Source: Schizophyllum amplum
Lineage: Eukaryota > Basidiomycota > Agaricomycetes > Agaricales > Schizophyllaceae
Assembly (NCBI GenBank): GCA_007026445.1
Contig: VDMD01000057.1
Coordinates: 100,909 to 164,908, forward strand
Reading direction: 5' to 3'
Length of the DNA stretch: 64,000 bases
The translations under genes were made by a program, and so were the position numbers. Below, in pieces: positions 46,710 to 58,404 of the stretch. Below the pieces are notes generated by a model. The model was given only the letters and a program-made list of their open reading frames with translations. It was not told the DNA's origin and did no database searches. Within the stretch, counting starts at the first letter, position 1. The number at the start of each line of letters is the position of its first letter.

Positions 46710-48384
46710 TTACTCAATATCGCGCTCTTCTTCGAAAAATCCCGGTGAAGCTCTGGCCAACCGTGTTATACGCCCCTGCAGTCTCCAGTGCGATGCAATT
46801 GATGAATGACTATACGGGAGCTCACCGTTTTATAATCCCAGTTGACGTCGCGATGTTCATGGCCTGGCATGCCCAGAATCACCTCAATATTTTCCAGAGC
46901 AGACACGTTGCATGACGCGCAGACACGCGACGTCTTCCTGGACTCCAACATTGCTCGCAGCGGGTCCTCGATCATCTGCAGAAGACGATGCTGCCAGAAC
47001 CTGAGTACAAGCTTGCTGAGCTCCGGGAGTAACGGCATCTGATTCTCCGTGCACGTTAACCGGTCGAGCATTGCATCATCCCACGTGAGGAAGTTATACT
47101 GGGAGCTGCTCTCGATGCGGAGCTCGCGAAGTCCCTTCAGCTGCTCCAGACAGCGCAGAAGGAGTTCAGTATCATGTACCCAGAGTTTGTCGAGCGTAAG
47201 ACGCTGTAGGCGGTGGTCTCCGGCGTACGCGGGATAGGATAGGAAGGCCGACAGTAGCAGTAAGGAATTATCCTCGGTGCCATGCCTATCTCGCAGGATG
47301 AGCTCCTCGAGGTCTGGTGCGGCCACGTGCATGAGAAGAATGAGGGCCGTCTCTCCGACGTCGACGACGACGAGGTTGGTCATGACCAAACTGGGAGTTC
47401 CGCTCTCGATGTCGAGAATATTTCCACTAACCTCAAGATAGGCCAGGGAAGATGAGCAGTGGGACAGCGCGGACAGAATTTCTCGAAGCGAGATGCCCAT
47501 TCGGTCGCTCATGGGCAGCGACAGCGTCAGGTACACGAGGCTGGAAAAGGGCGGTATCTGCAGCATCTCCGGATGAAAACCGTCGTCGGTCGGATCCTGG
47601 ACCATCTTCACAGACAATCGGCGGAGCGCCGACGCGCCGGCCAGAAAATACAAGGACCCAGACCTCGATGGGCTCATTAGTGCAAGGTGAGCTTCATCCA
47701 GGTTTGGTAGGTCAATGACTGGTATTGCATCAAGGACCGAGTGAAGTGCACCGATCTCGAGGAACTCCCAGCGAGCTGCGTGCGGGCGAAGCTCCTCCAG
47801 TAGCTGCACAGGTAGCACTTCGTCGAAGCAGCGTAGATGAGACAGATGCAGCGGCAGCGTCCCGGATAAGACCGCCTGCTCTGCAAAGCTCGGGATCTTG
47901 TATGGGAGTTCATAGAATTCAGAGGTGGAGATGTAGTTCCACAGCTGGGGCGTGCTCCATGCGATATTCCGCCATGACAGGCAAACACAGCCCACTGTTG
48001 TCGCAATTGTTTTCGATTGATCGAACGGTGTGCGCAGGTCGTCAGATATGTGGAGGAAGATTTGTGTTGTGACCTCGACCGGGAGACGGCGTACTGGGGC
48101 GATGATGCTGTTGTTGATATCAAGCTGAGTGCGAACTCGCTCTCGCAGCGCGTGCAGTCGTTCGATTTCGGCATCGATGCCCGGTAGCACGGAGGACAGC
48201 TGCGATGTCGTCTCGTCGATGTCATTCTTTTCAGAGGCAGAAGGGATGAATCCCCGTCTTTGCTGCTCAACGCTTGCGAGGGTCGAAGCGCGCTCGAAAA
48301 CAGATTCAGTATCCTGACTGATATCTACTAACTGCGTCAGGATGAAGGGGATCACAATGCAGATTCGCAGATACCTATCATCAT
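46710..48384 (-). CDS. F-box protein, 525 residues
   Basis: Likely substrate adaptor of an SCF ubiquitin ligase. Exons on the minus strand: a 10-bp first exon 48384-48375 (ATGATGATAG), 48327-46826 and 46775-46710. The first exon is inferred: it gives MMIVDISQDTESV in phase across a 47-bp intron; without it the main frame has no ATG. A heptad-like segment (IDAEIERLHALRERVRTQL) precedes the F-box VRRLPVEVTTQIFLHIS and CLSWRNIAWSTPQLW, the standard arrangement in basidiomycete F-box proteins. The rest is leucine-rich. If the last intron is retained the protein ends at 46766 instead. Confidence 0.82.
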
Positions 48385-48843
48385 AACAAGACCTCGACCT
48401 CAGATGTATGAATCAACTAGAAGAAGGTGAAGGTGATGAACGAAAGTGCCAATGCCGTGTGGCGTGGAAATGATCCCCTATCTCTTTCGGAAAGTGCCGG
48501 GGAATAGTTTGCTTTCTCCCACTCTCTGTGAAGGAAGGCAATGAATCTGCTAGCAGAGGATCTCGTATATTGATCGTAATATCGTAGCGATATGTAACAG
48601 TAAGTAAACAAGCTCGTAAGTAAGTATAGATCGTAAGCTACATGAAAGAAACCAGGCTGCGTAGTGAGTCGAGGCGTGGTGATGCGACTGGAGACGTAGG
48701 ATACAATTCGGTATGAAGGTACAGTCCGGTATCATGGTGTCTTCCGGTATCACGATGCAGGAGTCCGGTATCATGCGGTACCGAGTGCTTGTAGACACAG
48801 TAAGGAAAGAGGAGAGAAGGGAAGTCAAGAAGGAAGATACGAC
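48385..48843 (-). promoter_or_regulatory. F-box upstream region with a repeated TCCGGTATCATG word
   Basis: Three copies of TCCGGTATCA[TC]G at about 48724-48776, spaced about 18-22 bp, and a weaker fourth (TTCGGTATGA) near 48707. They lie about 350 bp upstream of the F-box ATG and just beyond the 3' end of the next minus-strand gene. Could be a regulator site cluster or an mRNA 3' element (inference). Confidence 0.4.
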
Positions 48844-51093
48844 CTACGCCTCGCTCGGCAGGCGCCAGTAAACCCAGTCCGCAGGCAAAGGGGGAGCTTG
48901 CGGAGCAGGCCAGGCATCGTCCTGTACGACGGTGCTTTCAGTATCGCGTGGACAAAAAGACGTTGCGATGGATGGCACAAAGGGCAACGGCAGCAATTCG
49001 CGCTCCTCCATGTAGCGCTTCCTCTCTCGCTCGGCCCTCGCGAGCGTATATGATGCGTGCGGGATGTTCCGTGCGTACACGTCCATCCTGGTATCGCTTT
49101 CAAGCGCGACCTCCGAGTCGCTCGATTCGATGACCTGACCGAGCTCGAGCGGAATAGACTGACTTGTCTGGTTTTTGCCCGCCGTAACGGTCAGCACCGA
49201 TTGGTCGGCGTCGTCTTCGCAGTGCATATCGCTATCAGGAGATGCGCCCCCACGCTGCACTTCCGCGCCGGCAGTCGAGATATCGTCGAGGACGTCGACG
49301 CCGAGGGAACTTTTCGCGGGAGTGGGAGAAGCAGTGGGGGTGTCGTCCGCGATGACAGCGTCGTTCTCGCACGCTGTGCCAGCATCAGACCACTCCGCCT
49401 CAGCAAGGCTGACGGCAGAGGCGTCAGGAGACTGTATCTGCTGCGAAAACCGTAGACCCGAGGGTTGGAAAGCCGGCGCTGTCGCTGACAGGCGGCGACG
49501 ATGTGACGGATGAGGAGGGAATTCCGGCACAGCGTTTATAAAACTGGAATGCCTTCCGGAAAGGCCACGTTCATCAGCTGGGTGCAAGACGCTGCTGCGG
49601 GAATCGATAGCATATTCTTCCTGCCTGACAAAATGCGGAGGTGTCGCCCGTCTGAAAGGAGGGACATACAACGGATTATTCGGCGGAGGAGAAAGGTACG
49701 TGCTCTGCGCATGAGGAACATACGGACCGCGTGGCGTTGGAGCGTGAAGGTTCCTGCGTTGGACGGCATGACCGGGCGCGCTGCCTTTCCGTGAGTACGT
49801 GTGAGTTTGCGTTGGATCAAACGTATAAGGATCCACGCCATCCCCCTGCCAGTTCTGCCCGTTGAGCCACACAGATGGGCTTGTCCGCGTGAAAGACTGC
49901 AGTGGCCGATTACAATCAACGCGCTGCAAGGGAGGCGAAAGGGATGAAGGCGACGCGGCCCGTAAGGCATCCGAGAAGGGGTACTGGAAGGACGTAGGGA
50001 GTGTCGACACAGGCGGCGCTGGAGAACGGTGATGAACGGACGGGTCCCGCGCCAGTGCAGGCACCGCAGGGACGGCTGGGCGTATGGTGGCGACCGATCC
50101 CCGGGACTGTGGTCGCGCTGAGGCGACCTCCTGGAGAGCAGTATACTCTGCAGGTCTCATATTCTTCTCGCGTTTGAGTATCTGCACCTGAGGTATGGGT
50201 CTGCCCGAGTCCCGAGTGTCACCTGAGAGTCGCTGCGTCACCATAGGTCTGACACCGGACGTCGACGCTGGCGCGACCGCCACGCGCTCTTGCGCGATGC
50301 TCCTCTGGTCTTTTGCTGCCCAGGCGCTCGACGAAGGTATCGTTGGGGGTGCCATCCCGCACGGCGAGTTGTTATGGCGCAAGCTGTGGGCCAGTAGGAG
50401 CGACTGCTGATTGTCCGGGGAGGTGATCTCGTTGATGAGCCCCAGATTCGCCTTAGCCTTCTTAATGACCCCAATTGCTACGCGAGCTGCATTCATACGA
50501 GCACCAGCGACCTTGCCGACATGCGACGGGCGTAGCGGGGACTCCAGAAACAGCGGCGTGGTTTCGACATCTGCAGAGTCCTTGGTCTCAGAAGTAGCCT
50601 TCGAGGGCCCTTCTTGTCCTCCACGCGGCTTCACCGGCACAGTGACACGCACGGCGTCTCCCGTCAAGCTGCGCTGACCGCCCGCGAAGGTCCAGCGCGA
50701 GCTGCCCGTGCTGTGGCGCCGCGCAGAGGTAGACATAGCCTTCGTGACAGTTTGAGGAACAGTATGTCGTCTGATGACGATCGTATCGTCGGCGTTCGCT
50801 CTGCTCAGCGAAGCAGGATATCGCTTTCGCGCGACGGGCGGCGCCGGCTGCAAGTCGGTTGTCGCCTCAGGAGCAAGAGTTCGAGCCACAGAGTCCTTGT
50901 CGGTGTTCTTCCACTGCGAGGCCTGATCATGATTCACGCGAGCCGTAGGCGCCGCATGACCGTCATCCTGTAAGTACGGATATCAGTCATCGTAGACAAG
51001 GGTAAAACTGCTATGCCGGTCACACACCTCTGCCACCGAGATCGGGCCTCCCCGCTGCTGGGACGACGTGCTTCTGAAGACTATCCCACTCAT
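48844..51093 (-). CDS. Hypothetical disordered protein, 729 residues
   Basis: Two exons on the minus strand: 51093-51028 (MSGIVFRSTSSQQRGGPISV) and 50967-48844, joined in phase. The long exon has no usable ATG at its 5' end, which supports the first exon. Composition is rich in Ser, Pro, Arg and Ala; local features are ARVAIGVIKKAKANLGLINE near residue 160, a Pro/Tyr-rich middle, an acidic segment near residues 560-600, and a C-terminus ADWVYWRLPSEA. No domain or signal peptide recognised. Probably a regulatory or scaffold protein; function unknown. Confidence 0.7.
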
Positions 51094-51819
51094 TCGAGCT
51101 CAAACATTGGATGGAAGAAGTGCAAGAGAGGGACTGATTAGATGCAAAGCTCGAATGAGGCAGCAAGCGGGGGAGTACAAGGGAAAAGGCGATCAGCCAC
51201 TTTTTATATGCGGAGAGCGCTCACCGAGACGGCCATGTCATCTTTATCATGACCTGTTTCCTTCATCGAGACGCGAAAGGGAACATAGGCGTGCTGGGAC
51301 CTGTTGGCCGAAGAGGACTCACGGCCGGTTCTCCGATAATCAACCTCTCAGTCCTGAGAGTCCTGTCACGTACTGCATAGCATATCCAGTGATACGAATG
51401 TTCATAACAGTCGGCGACAACGTACATGAGAGTGGGAAGAGCGAAGGAACTGACAGGGAATCAATGTAAGGGGTGACCGGAATATGCCGAACAAGATTCG
51501 CACGGATAGGGGCACAAATATGTTGAACTTGCGCTTCCTATGTAGCTTCCCGAAGCTCCCAGCTACAGGCCCGTAGGTCCGTAAACACTGTAAGAGGAAG
51601 CGGACAGTCCCCATTCATCGAATGGTCAGAAGGAAGGAGCCGCACTTACCACTTGCTGCTCACCCAGGGCTTCATGACTATTCGCCTATCATTGTCCATT
51701 AAATGAGTTGCATAACTTCACAAAGCATATGGGTAGAGGTATGTGCGAACGACCGACAGAGGGATATATATCCTGTTACTTAAATAGAGAAAGAGACCAC
51801 GCATTCCCAGGGCAACAAC
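51094..51819. other. Spacer without a recognised gene
   Basis: About 730 bp containing the promoter of the 729-residue protein gene and the 3' flank of the next gene. No coding or RNA gene seen. Confidence 0.4.
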
Positions 51820-53112
51820 TCACTCCCAGACAAGCTTGCCGTGCTCATCCACGGTCGCAGTCATGCCGCCGCTCTGCTTGCCCTTCCCCTTCGCGTACTG
51901 CTCCATCATCCGCGTCTTCTCGAGCTCGCGCTTGTGCTTGGCGAGCGTGGCTAGGCGCTCGGCCTCAGCGTCGGCCTTCGAGGCCTTTTCCGCCTCGCGC
52001 TTCTTGGCATTTTGGCGCTGGCGCTTGGAGAGGGTGTCGGAGTCCTTCTGGGCGATGGATCCAGGTGTAGAGGGTCGGTCCACCTCTGCGGACGACGTTA
52101 GTTCACGGCGAAAGGAGCGGAAGGGCGGCAAACGCACTGGAACGGCTCCGGCTTTTCACGACGCCCCAGCCATCATCTTCCCCGTCGGCGTCGTTTCCAC
52201 CACCCTCCACTTGCACGTCTTCGTAGTCTGCCCATGAGAACCCAGACGCGGGCTTCTCGTCGGGACGGGGAGTGACACGCATCACGCGCGCTAGAGTGGG
52301 GTTCTCGGGCGTTTCGAGCATGCTGAGGTTAAGGTGAGCGTGGTGAGACAAGACAGATATCACAACACGCACTCTGCGACGCCCGTCTTTGGCGCCTTAG
52401 GGACGAGCTTCTCTGCAAGCGTCTTGGGTGCTTCCTCCTCGCTCTCCTCTTCCGTGCGCTCCGCGACAGGGGAGTCTGTCCCAGTGATGGAGGAAGCCGC
52501 CCCGGTGTCGCTGGGGTTGGCGCCCTCAGACGGAGACGCGCCCGTGGCAGCCTTCCCGCGACGCGCCTCGACGCGAGTCCACTCGCCGTCCGTGTCGATC
52601 GCCGCGAAAGACTGCGACATGTCCGGCTTGGACTGCTGCTTCTTCCCCTTCTTCGACTTGGGTGCAGAGGCGGGGACGGCGGCAGCGACGACAGGAGGGG
52701 GTGCGGGTGCAGGCGCAGGCGTATTTGGCCGGCTGTCGGCGGTGTCCGCGCCAGAGCCGGCACTCTTCCCCTTCTTGTTCTTCTTCTGCTTCTTCTTCCC
52801 GCTGGTCTGAGGCGCAGCCGCGACCTGGGGCTCGGGCTCGAACTGGCCGGGAATGACATCCGGGAAGTCGACCACCTTGGGTGTCGCTAGCGGTTCCTTT
52901 GCTGTTGCCGGCGTGAAGGACGCAAGGGCCGCGCTTGACTTCTTCTTCTTCGCCTTCTTAGGCGCCGTTGCCGATGAGCTAGCATCCGTCGTCTGCTGCG
53001 CAGGCGCCTCCGCCTTCGTCCCTCCGAGCATTGAGTACCCGACCCCTGCAGCGCCCGCAAAGACGGCTGCTACGACGACCTCCGAGGGTATCTGGCTCTG
53101 CACGACGCCCAT
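51820..53112 (-). CDS. Membrane-anchored Lys/Ala-rich protein with C-terminal coiled coil, 396 residues
   Basis: Exons on the minus strand: 53112-52373, 52322-52138, 52085-51820. The N-terminus MGVVQSQIPSEVVVAAVFAG continues with a short hydrophobic stretch to residue 28, a likely signal anchor. Several very basic Lys runs follow (KKAKKKKS, KKKQKKNKKGK, KSKKGKKQQ), then GEWTRVEARRGKA and FSWADYEDVQVEGG, and a charged helix RQRQNAKKREAEKASKADAE to the C-terminus. The layout (one N-terminal membrane segment plus a basic cytosolic domain) recalls ribosome- or RNA-binding ER proteins, but no family match is claimed. Confidence 0.78.
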
Positions 53113-54068
53113 GGCTGCGAAAGAAAGAACGAGGGTGGAGAGCTTGTGAGAGGTAAGAAAGAGCTTGCGAACAAGAGACTGAAGTCGCGTCAGGAAGCGC
53201 CAGCGCTGACGCAATCCACGTGTAAGCACGTGCAGCGCGTACATGCGCACCCACAAGCACCCACAAATAGTCCACAAAGGTGTCCCAGCAACGAAGGACG
53301 TGACCCGCCCTGTATCCGGTGCAGATACGCTCAGGAATGATCGATGAAGACTAGTAAAAGGTGACGACGCTATCTGCGGACGAAAGTGGACACCGTGTTA
53401 GGCAAGCAAATCAGAACACTACGCATTCGAAGAGCTTTTCACCAGCTCGTAGGCAATGCTAGAGCAATCAAACGAAGCACAACGGCCTCAACGCCCCACG
53501 AAAGACTGTCACTGTTAGAAGAGGCATAGTTTGAAAGAATAATGGGAGCTAGGATACAGCGATTTAGAGAGCGAAGCGACGACGGACGAGGTATCTTCGA
53601 TCGTCGGAGACAGCGTAATGATGTTTGGGCTAACGTAGGGTCGTAAACTAGAAGTGATATCAAGTAAGTAAACAAAGCACACGAATAATGATCCAGTAAC
53701 TCGCCTGATAAATAATTATACACCACTACGCGACATATGCGAACAAAGACGCAAGCAGCAAATGAAGCCTCGGTAGGAATCCAAGAAGTGCCAGCAGACC
53801 CATACAATTGCGAGTAGCGCGGGCGACCTAAACAAGTGCGACAAGAATCATCAATACGCGGGTGGTGACAGCGGCCATCCTGGGTGCGTCCCTCGGTGCG
53901 ACATGCGGAGACAGCGCTACGTACGAGCGACCGAGGAGTATGCGCTCGGCGATATTCCGCTCATGCCTCGCGCACGACGCGGACCGCCCGGGCTGCCCTA
54001 TACAATGCGAGCGGCCCTCCGTAGCCCGCCGGTTTACCTCTCCCGCGAGGGACCTCCATGAGTGCTCC
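53113..54068. other. Spacer without a recognised gene
   Basis: About 950 bp. The right half (53870-54068) is G+C-rich and continuous with the 3' end of the zinc-cluster gene, so it may include coding or 3' UTR sequence if that gene ends in another frame. Confidence 0.35.
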
Positions 54069-55403
54069 CTAGTACGCGCTCGCCTGCATCACGTTCGCCA
54101 TACCGCCCCGCGGGCTGCGGCAGCGCGGGTGACATGTGGTAGGCGCGCTGCTGCTCGCCGGGCCCATACGCCGGCTGTTCGTGGCTGAGGCTGGGTCGTC
54201 GTCGCCCCTCGTCGGCGCGCAGGGCAGGAGGCGCAGGCGCTCGCCCAGCATGAGCGTCTGCGCGCAGCAGTTTTTTGACTGCGGCTCCGCGGGGCCGGGC
54301 CCTGTATTGTAGGGGCTCGTGATCGACGCGAGCGAGTGCTTCGCGGCGGCGGGTGGGCTGCGCGTCGTCGCGGTCGGCGATACGCGCGCGCGCTCGCGGT
54401 CGCGGTCGCGGTCGCCCTGCGCGGGCATGTCGTACGGCACGCTGAGCGGCGGGGGCGGCGGCATGAGCCCCGCATGTGGGTGTTGCGGGTACATCCCGCC
54501 CCCGCCGGGGTATGGAGAGGGGTTGTCCGGGGCCCCAGGCACGGTCATTTGATAATACGGGGTAGCGGCCGTGGGCCCGGACAGCAGGCGCTGAACGAGG
54601 CCCTCAAGATGCTCCACCCGTGCCCTGAGTTCGTCGTGCTCTTGCCGACTGACGTATTTTTCTCTGTGGTCAACACCGACGTGAGCGGCTCGAAGACGTC
54701 CCGTAGCGGCGAACGGAGACATACGTGGGCTCAATGATATTCCAGTGGCATCGGTCTTGCTCTCCCCGACGACTGCAGGGCGTGCATGGGTGTACCCTGC
54801 GCAGGCTGTCAGAACATGGAGGGATGACGAGGAAGTTCGCGACGCGCCTGTCGCACTTGATCTTGCGTCTCTTGCATTCTGGCGGAAGCGGGAGTAACGT
54901 GAAATCGGATATGAATGAAGAGGCGTGCGCGGGTGGGGGAAGGTCCGTGGCGGCGTCAATCGATGGTGGAGGGAGAGGGTCAGAAGGTCGCTAATGTATG
55001 CCTCAAGGCTGCGTAGAAACTCACCCGTGCAACTAAGCGCTTGTCTCCGGCGTTTCTTCTTCGGCGGACCTTGCTGATCGTCGTCCGGGTCTGATTCCAC
55101 CATGGGGTAGTCGGACTCGCGCAGGCTGTGCTGCATAGCAGGCATGCCATGGGCGCTGTACGAGGAGGAATGCGGCGCGTCCGAGTACCCATATCCGCTT
55201 GAGCCCTCCGCGGACGGCATGGATGGGGGAGGATGACTTAAGGACTGAGGAGGTGATGGGTTGAGGAAAGGATGGAGGGAACGGATCGGTGGGAGTGACG
55301 GTTGGTCATGATGTTGTGACGCGTGTGGCGCATGCAGTTCGCTGAGCGACGCAGTGCGCCGGCGGAACGCGCTCGAGTGGTGGGGGGACCTGCTAGGATC
55401 CAT
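54069..55403 (-). CDS. Zn(II)2Cys6 transcription factor with an apparent GC-AG intron in the zinc cluster
   Basis: Fungal zinc binuclear cluster regulator. Start at 55403 (MDPSRSPHHSSAFRRRTASL). Exons on the minus strand: 55403-55025, 54878-54848, 54796-54725, 54663-54069. A PPKKKRRR nuclear signal precedes the cluster SCTECKRRKIKCDR, then VHPCTPCSRRGEQDRCHW, giving Cys spacing 2-6-5-2-8 when the 51-bp intron 54797-54847 is removed. That intron starts GC, not GT. After the cluster come IIEPTEKYVSRQEHDELRAR and VEHLEGLVQRL, a short coiled coil. The tail is Pro/Gly-rich; the terminal frame is uncertain, since another frame at 54069-54170 reads more naturally (QQRAYHMSPALPQPAG). Confidence 0.83.
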   Translation of the reverse strand: MDPSRSPHHSSAFRRRTASLSELHAPHASQHHDQPSLPPIRSLHPFLNPSPPQSLSHPPPSMPSAEGSSGYGYSDAPHSSSYSAHGMPAMQHSLRESDYPMVESDPDDDQQGPPKKKRRRQALSCTGEFLRSLEAYISDLLTLSLHHRLTPPRTFPHPRTPLHSYPISRYSRFRQNARDARSSATGASRTSSSSLHVLTACAGYTHARPAVVGESKTDATGISLSPRMSPFAATGRLRAAHVGVDHREKYVSRQEHDELRARVEHLEGLVQRLLSGPTAATPYYQMTVPGAPDNPSPYPGGGGMYPQHPHAGLMPPPPPLSVPYDMPAQGDRDRDRERARVSPTATTRSPPAAAKHSLASITSPYNTGPGPAEPQSKNCCAQTLMLGERLRLLPCAPTRGDDDPASATNSRRMGPASSSAPTTCHPRCRSPRGGMANVMQASAY

Positions 55404-58400
55404 GTCGGACGCGAAGCGCGGGCGCGCGCACGTTAAGGAGAGTAAGCACGGGCGTGGTGGCGGGGGCGAGAGAAAAGCAGACGTACGACGGAGTGCATGG
55501 TTTATATGGGACGGCGACAAGCGCAAGATCCCGTGGCTAGACTGCACAGGGACCAGGCGCGTTTCAACTTTGAAGTGCGATAAATCACCGGTGGAAAAGG
55601 ATATGCGATGCGTATAAAATAGCACCAAGCGGCCGGACCTGAACGTGAACTGGAAGGGATGAAATGTATTGGTGCCGCACTTGTCAGATCTGATATGGCA
55701 TCACAACAAACCGTGTCGCTGTCCTGAGAAGCACATGAGCTCCCTTGCTGTCCTCGCTAAAGTCTCTCTCCCGTCGATCCTCTGGGAAGATTTGGAAGAG
55801 TCGATGAAAGTAGGAGGTAAGTGGTAGAGTCCGCAGCGGATGGATAACCTTTACGCACGACGAATGCACGGATATTACGGATGTTGGTCGGTCATAGGAA
55901 GTGACACGTGTTCGGCCCCGATTGCTTATTCCAATTTCCGAGATCCCCTCCCCGCTTGCCCCGGGATGTGTGCCGGGCGCCCCGCCTGGGGTGCCGAGGT
56001 TCGGCACCAAGCTGAGACGCGGGGAATCACAAGAGAAGTGAGCGGGATCCGTCGGCGAGTTCCAGGAAATTCGACTTCAACGTTGTCCCCAACCCCTACC
56101 CGACTGACTTACCTGGGCAGTGAAAATTGTACGACGGCGTTCAAAGCTAGTCTCTTCTGCTAGGGGCTCATCAGCACTGTCCGCGACGCCTCTGGAGCTG
56201 CATCTCGGCTGGAGCTAGCGCTTGCTGTATTCAAACCTGCTCTGCAAACACGCCTGTAGCATCCCGCATCTGATAAGTCTAAGGACCGCGACTGCATTGG
56301 CGCACAAGGGATGTCGTTGATGAGGAGCCCACCTGATCAACGACTACAGATCGATGCGCCACTGCCTGCTCGCCGCGAGTGGGCCTCCTGTATCCCGTGA
56401 GCGCGTCGACACGCATCCATAGGCTTGCATGACCGAATAATGAGCATGTTCCGCGTGCGCTCTCCCGCCAGCGAATATACAGCGCGGAATCTCCATGCAG
56501 CACAGACGGAGCCCGCGTCCGCACCCGCAGATCACGCGCGCTTCGCGTCTTCGTCTGCGCGTTCAAACGCTGTTGCCCCGCGTGTTCTTGACGCGCTACC
56601 TCTCTTCCAGCTCTCTTCTACCCCGGACGGTGCCGGCGCGGACTGATGCTCTCGCGCTTCGCGCCCGTTAAATCCGCCGTCCCCTGGGTTGCGTGAATTC
56701 ATTCCGTCATCGCGACCAAGGGAGACAAACAGTCGAAGGTCCAGGAACAGGCCAGGGTCATAGGGCTTCGACAGTCAATTCAACTCCCGGGATGAGGCGC
56801 GGGGCTCATCTTCCTGCTCTCTGACGGGGATGAGCTCCACTATGGGCAGGTGAGCAGAAGTGGGGAACTCGTGCAGGCCTCACTTACCTTGCAGAATCAT
56901 CTCCAAAGTCATGAAGGGCATCGATATCGCATCGGGGGCATCCCCGGCCATAGCCTCCGCCGCCCCCGCAATCGCCTATCACGAACGCCGTCTTCTCCTT
57001 CGACGCGTGTACGGTGTAGACGGGCGTCAGGCGTGTGCACACGGGGCGTCCCGGGCCTTCGTCCGGCACAAAGCGGACCGGAGCGCTCTTTTATTCCTCC
57101 AGTAAATTCCGGGCATAGACCCGGGCCCCTATAGTGCCACAAAAGATATAAATGTGGCTCCCGAGGGTACCTCGTAGGCGGAAAGATCCTAAATCAGGGT
57201 GCTTATGAGGCTGTCAGCGACGCCAACAATTCCACAGACTTAGACTCGGACTTACGCCCCAGGCAACACCCAGCATGCAACCCGCGTCAGCTCCGCGCTC
57301 TTCATACAGACCACGATCCGTATCGCGGGCGACAAGCACGGAATGAGGCCATAGTCAGTCAATTTGGCGCGCTCACGTACTCATCTGGCACTCATGAAGG
57401 GCGGCAACAGGCTATTAAGGCTCCATTCATACCGTCGCGGGCGTACACGTACATAGCGCGCAGGTCGGACGCTGCGACATAGCGTTGCATGCGCAGGTTG
57501 AATTAATCTTGACAGAGTAGGAGCGCTCGAGAAACAGCTTGGCAACCGAACTGAATAAAGTTGACATCGCAGTCCAGCGAGCCATGCATGATGGGAAAGA
57601 TCAACTTGAACTTCCACGTCATCGTTGAACTTGGCTTCGCTTCCCACGATCACTCGATCAGCCTCCCATCACCTGACCCAATTGCCGGCACTTGCCGAGA
57701 CGTGGTATAAATTTCCGATCGCCTGTTCTCTTCTCTTCATCGAAAGTATCACCTAGCTTGTTGATATTTGGGGTCCTTGGCGCGTCAACGCGAGGGTCTT
57801 GAACTGTAGCTCAGGGAGACCGACTCCTTCCTCCTAAGATCGCGCCGGCGGATGTAGGAAGCTGGGGCGGCCCGTTGGGAAGGGACACACCGTTCACGAA
57901 GGAGCTCTCGTGGTGTCGTGATCTATCTTGTAGTTTCCTTATCCTGTGCTTAGAGTTTGAATTCGAATGGTCTTCATGGACGCGCGCACACTTCTATCAC
58001 GGAATGGCCTCGCATTGAACTTGCGTTCTCAGCCTAACGTCAGCCCGTCGAACGAACCAATGGGCGGGCGCACTTGCCTCGAGCCGACTTGTCCATCACG
58101 TCCACGCGGACTGCGAGCTTCCCTCTGCTTCCCTTCATTCAGCGCGTAATCTACGACGTCAAGTCTTTGTGTCGGTCGTGAGTGTCCAAATACTCTGCAA
58201 GATCCAATTGCTCACATGAAGTCTTCACATTCCACCCATAGATCTACACGTGCAAGTTCGAGTTAAGTACGCTGCGCTGTTTGTACAAGAGTGGAGCAGA
58301 CAGGTATTCACGGTGAGAAAACAATACAAACATTCCACGACACACGACAATAATCAGCCGCGCAGAACTATGGCGCGGATCCCCGCGCACGCTCCGTCCC

Positions 58401-58404
58401 CGTC
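55404..58404. other. Three-kilobase region without recognisable genes
   Basis: Open frames are short and carry no known motif. A TATAAAT at 57706-57712 followed by about 250 bp of leader-like sequence could mark an unrecognised short or non-coding transcript. No transposon ends, tRNA or rRNA seen. Confidence 0.4.

Noticed and set aside
54797..54860. Alternative GT donor (GTGCGA) for the zinc-cluster intron
   Set aside because: It keeps the frame but deletes the third cluster cysteine, so the GC donor fits the family better.
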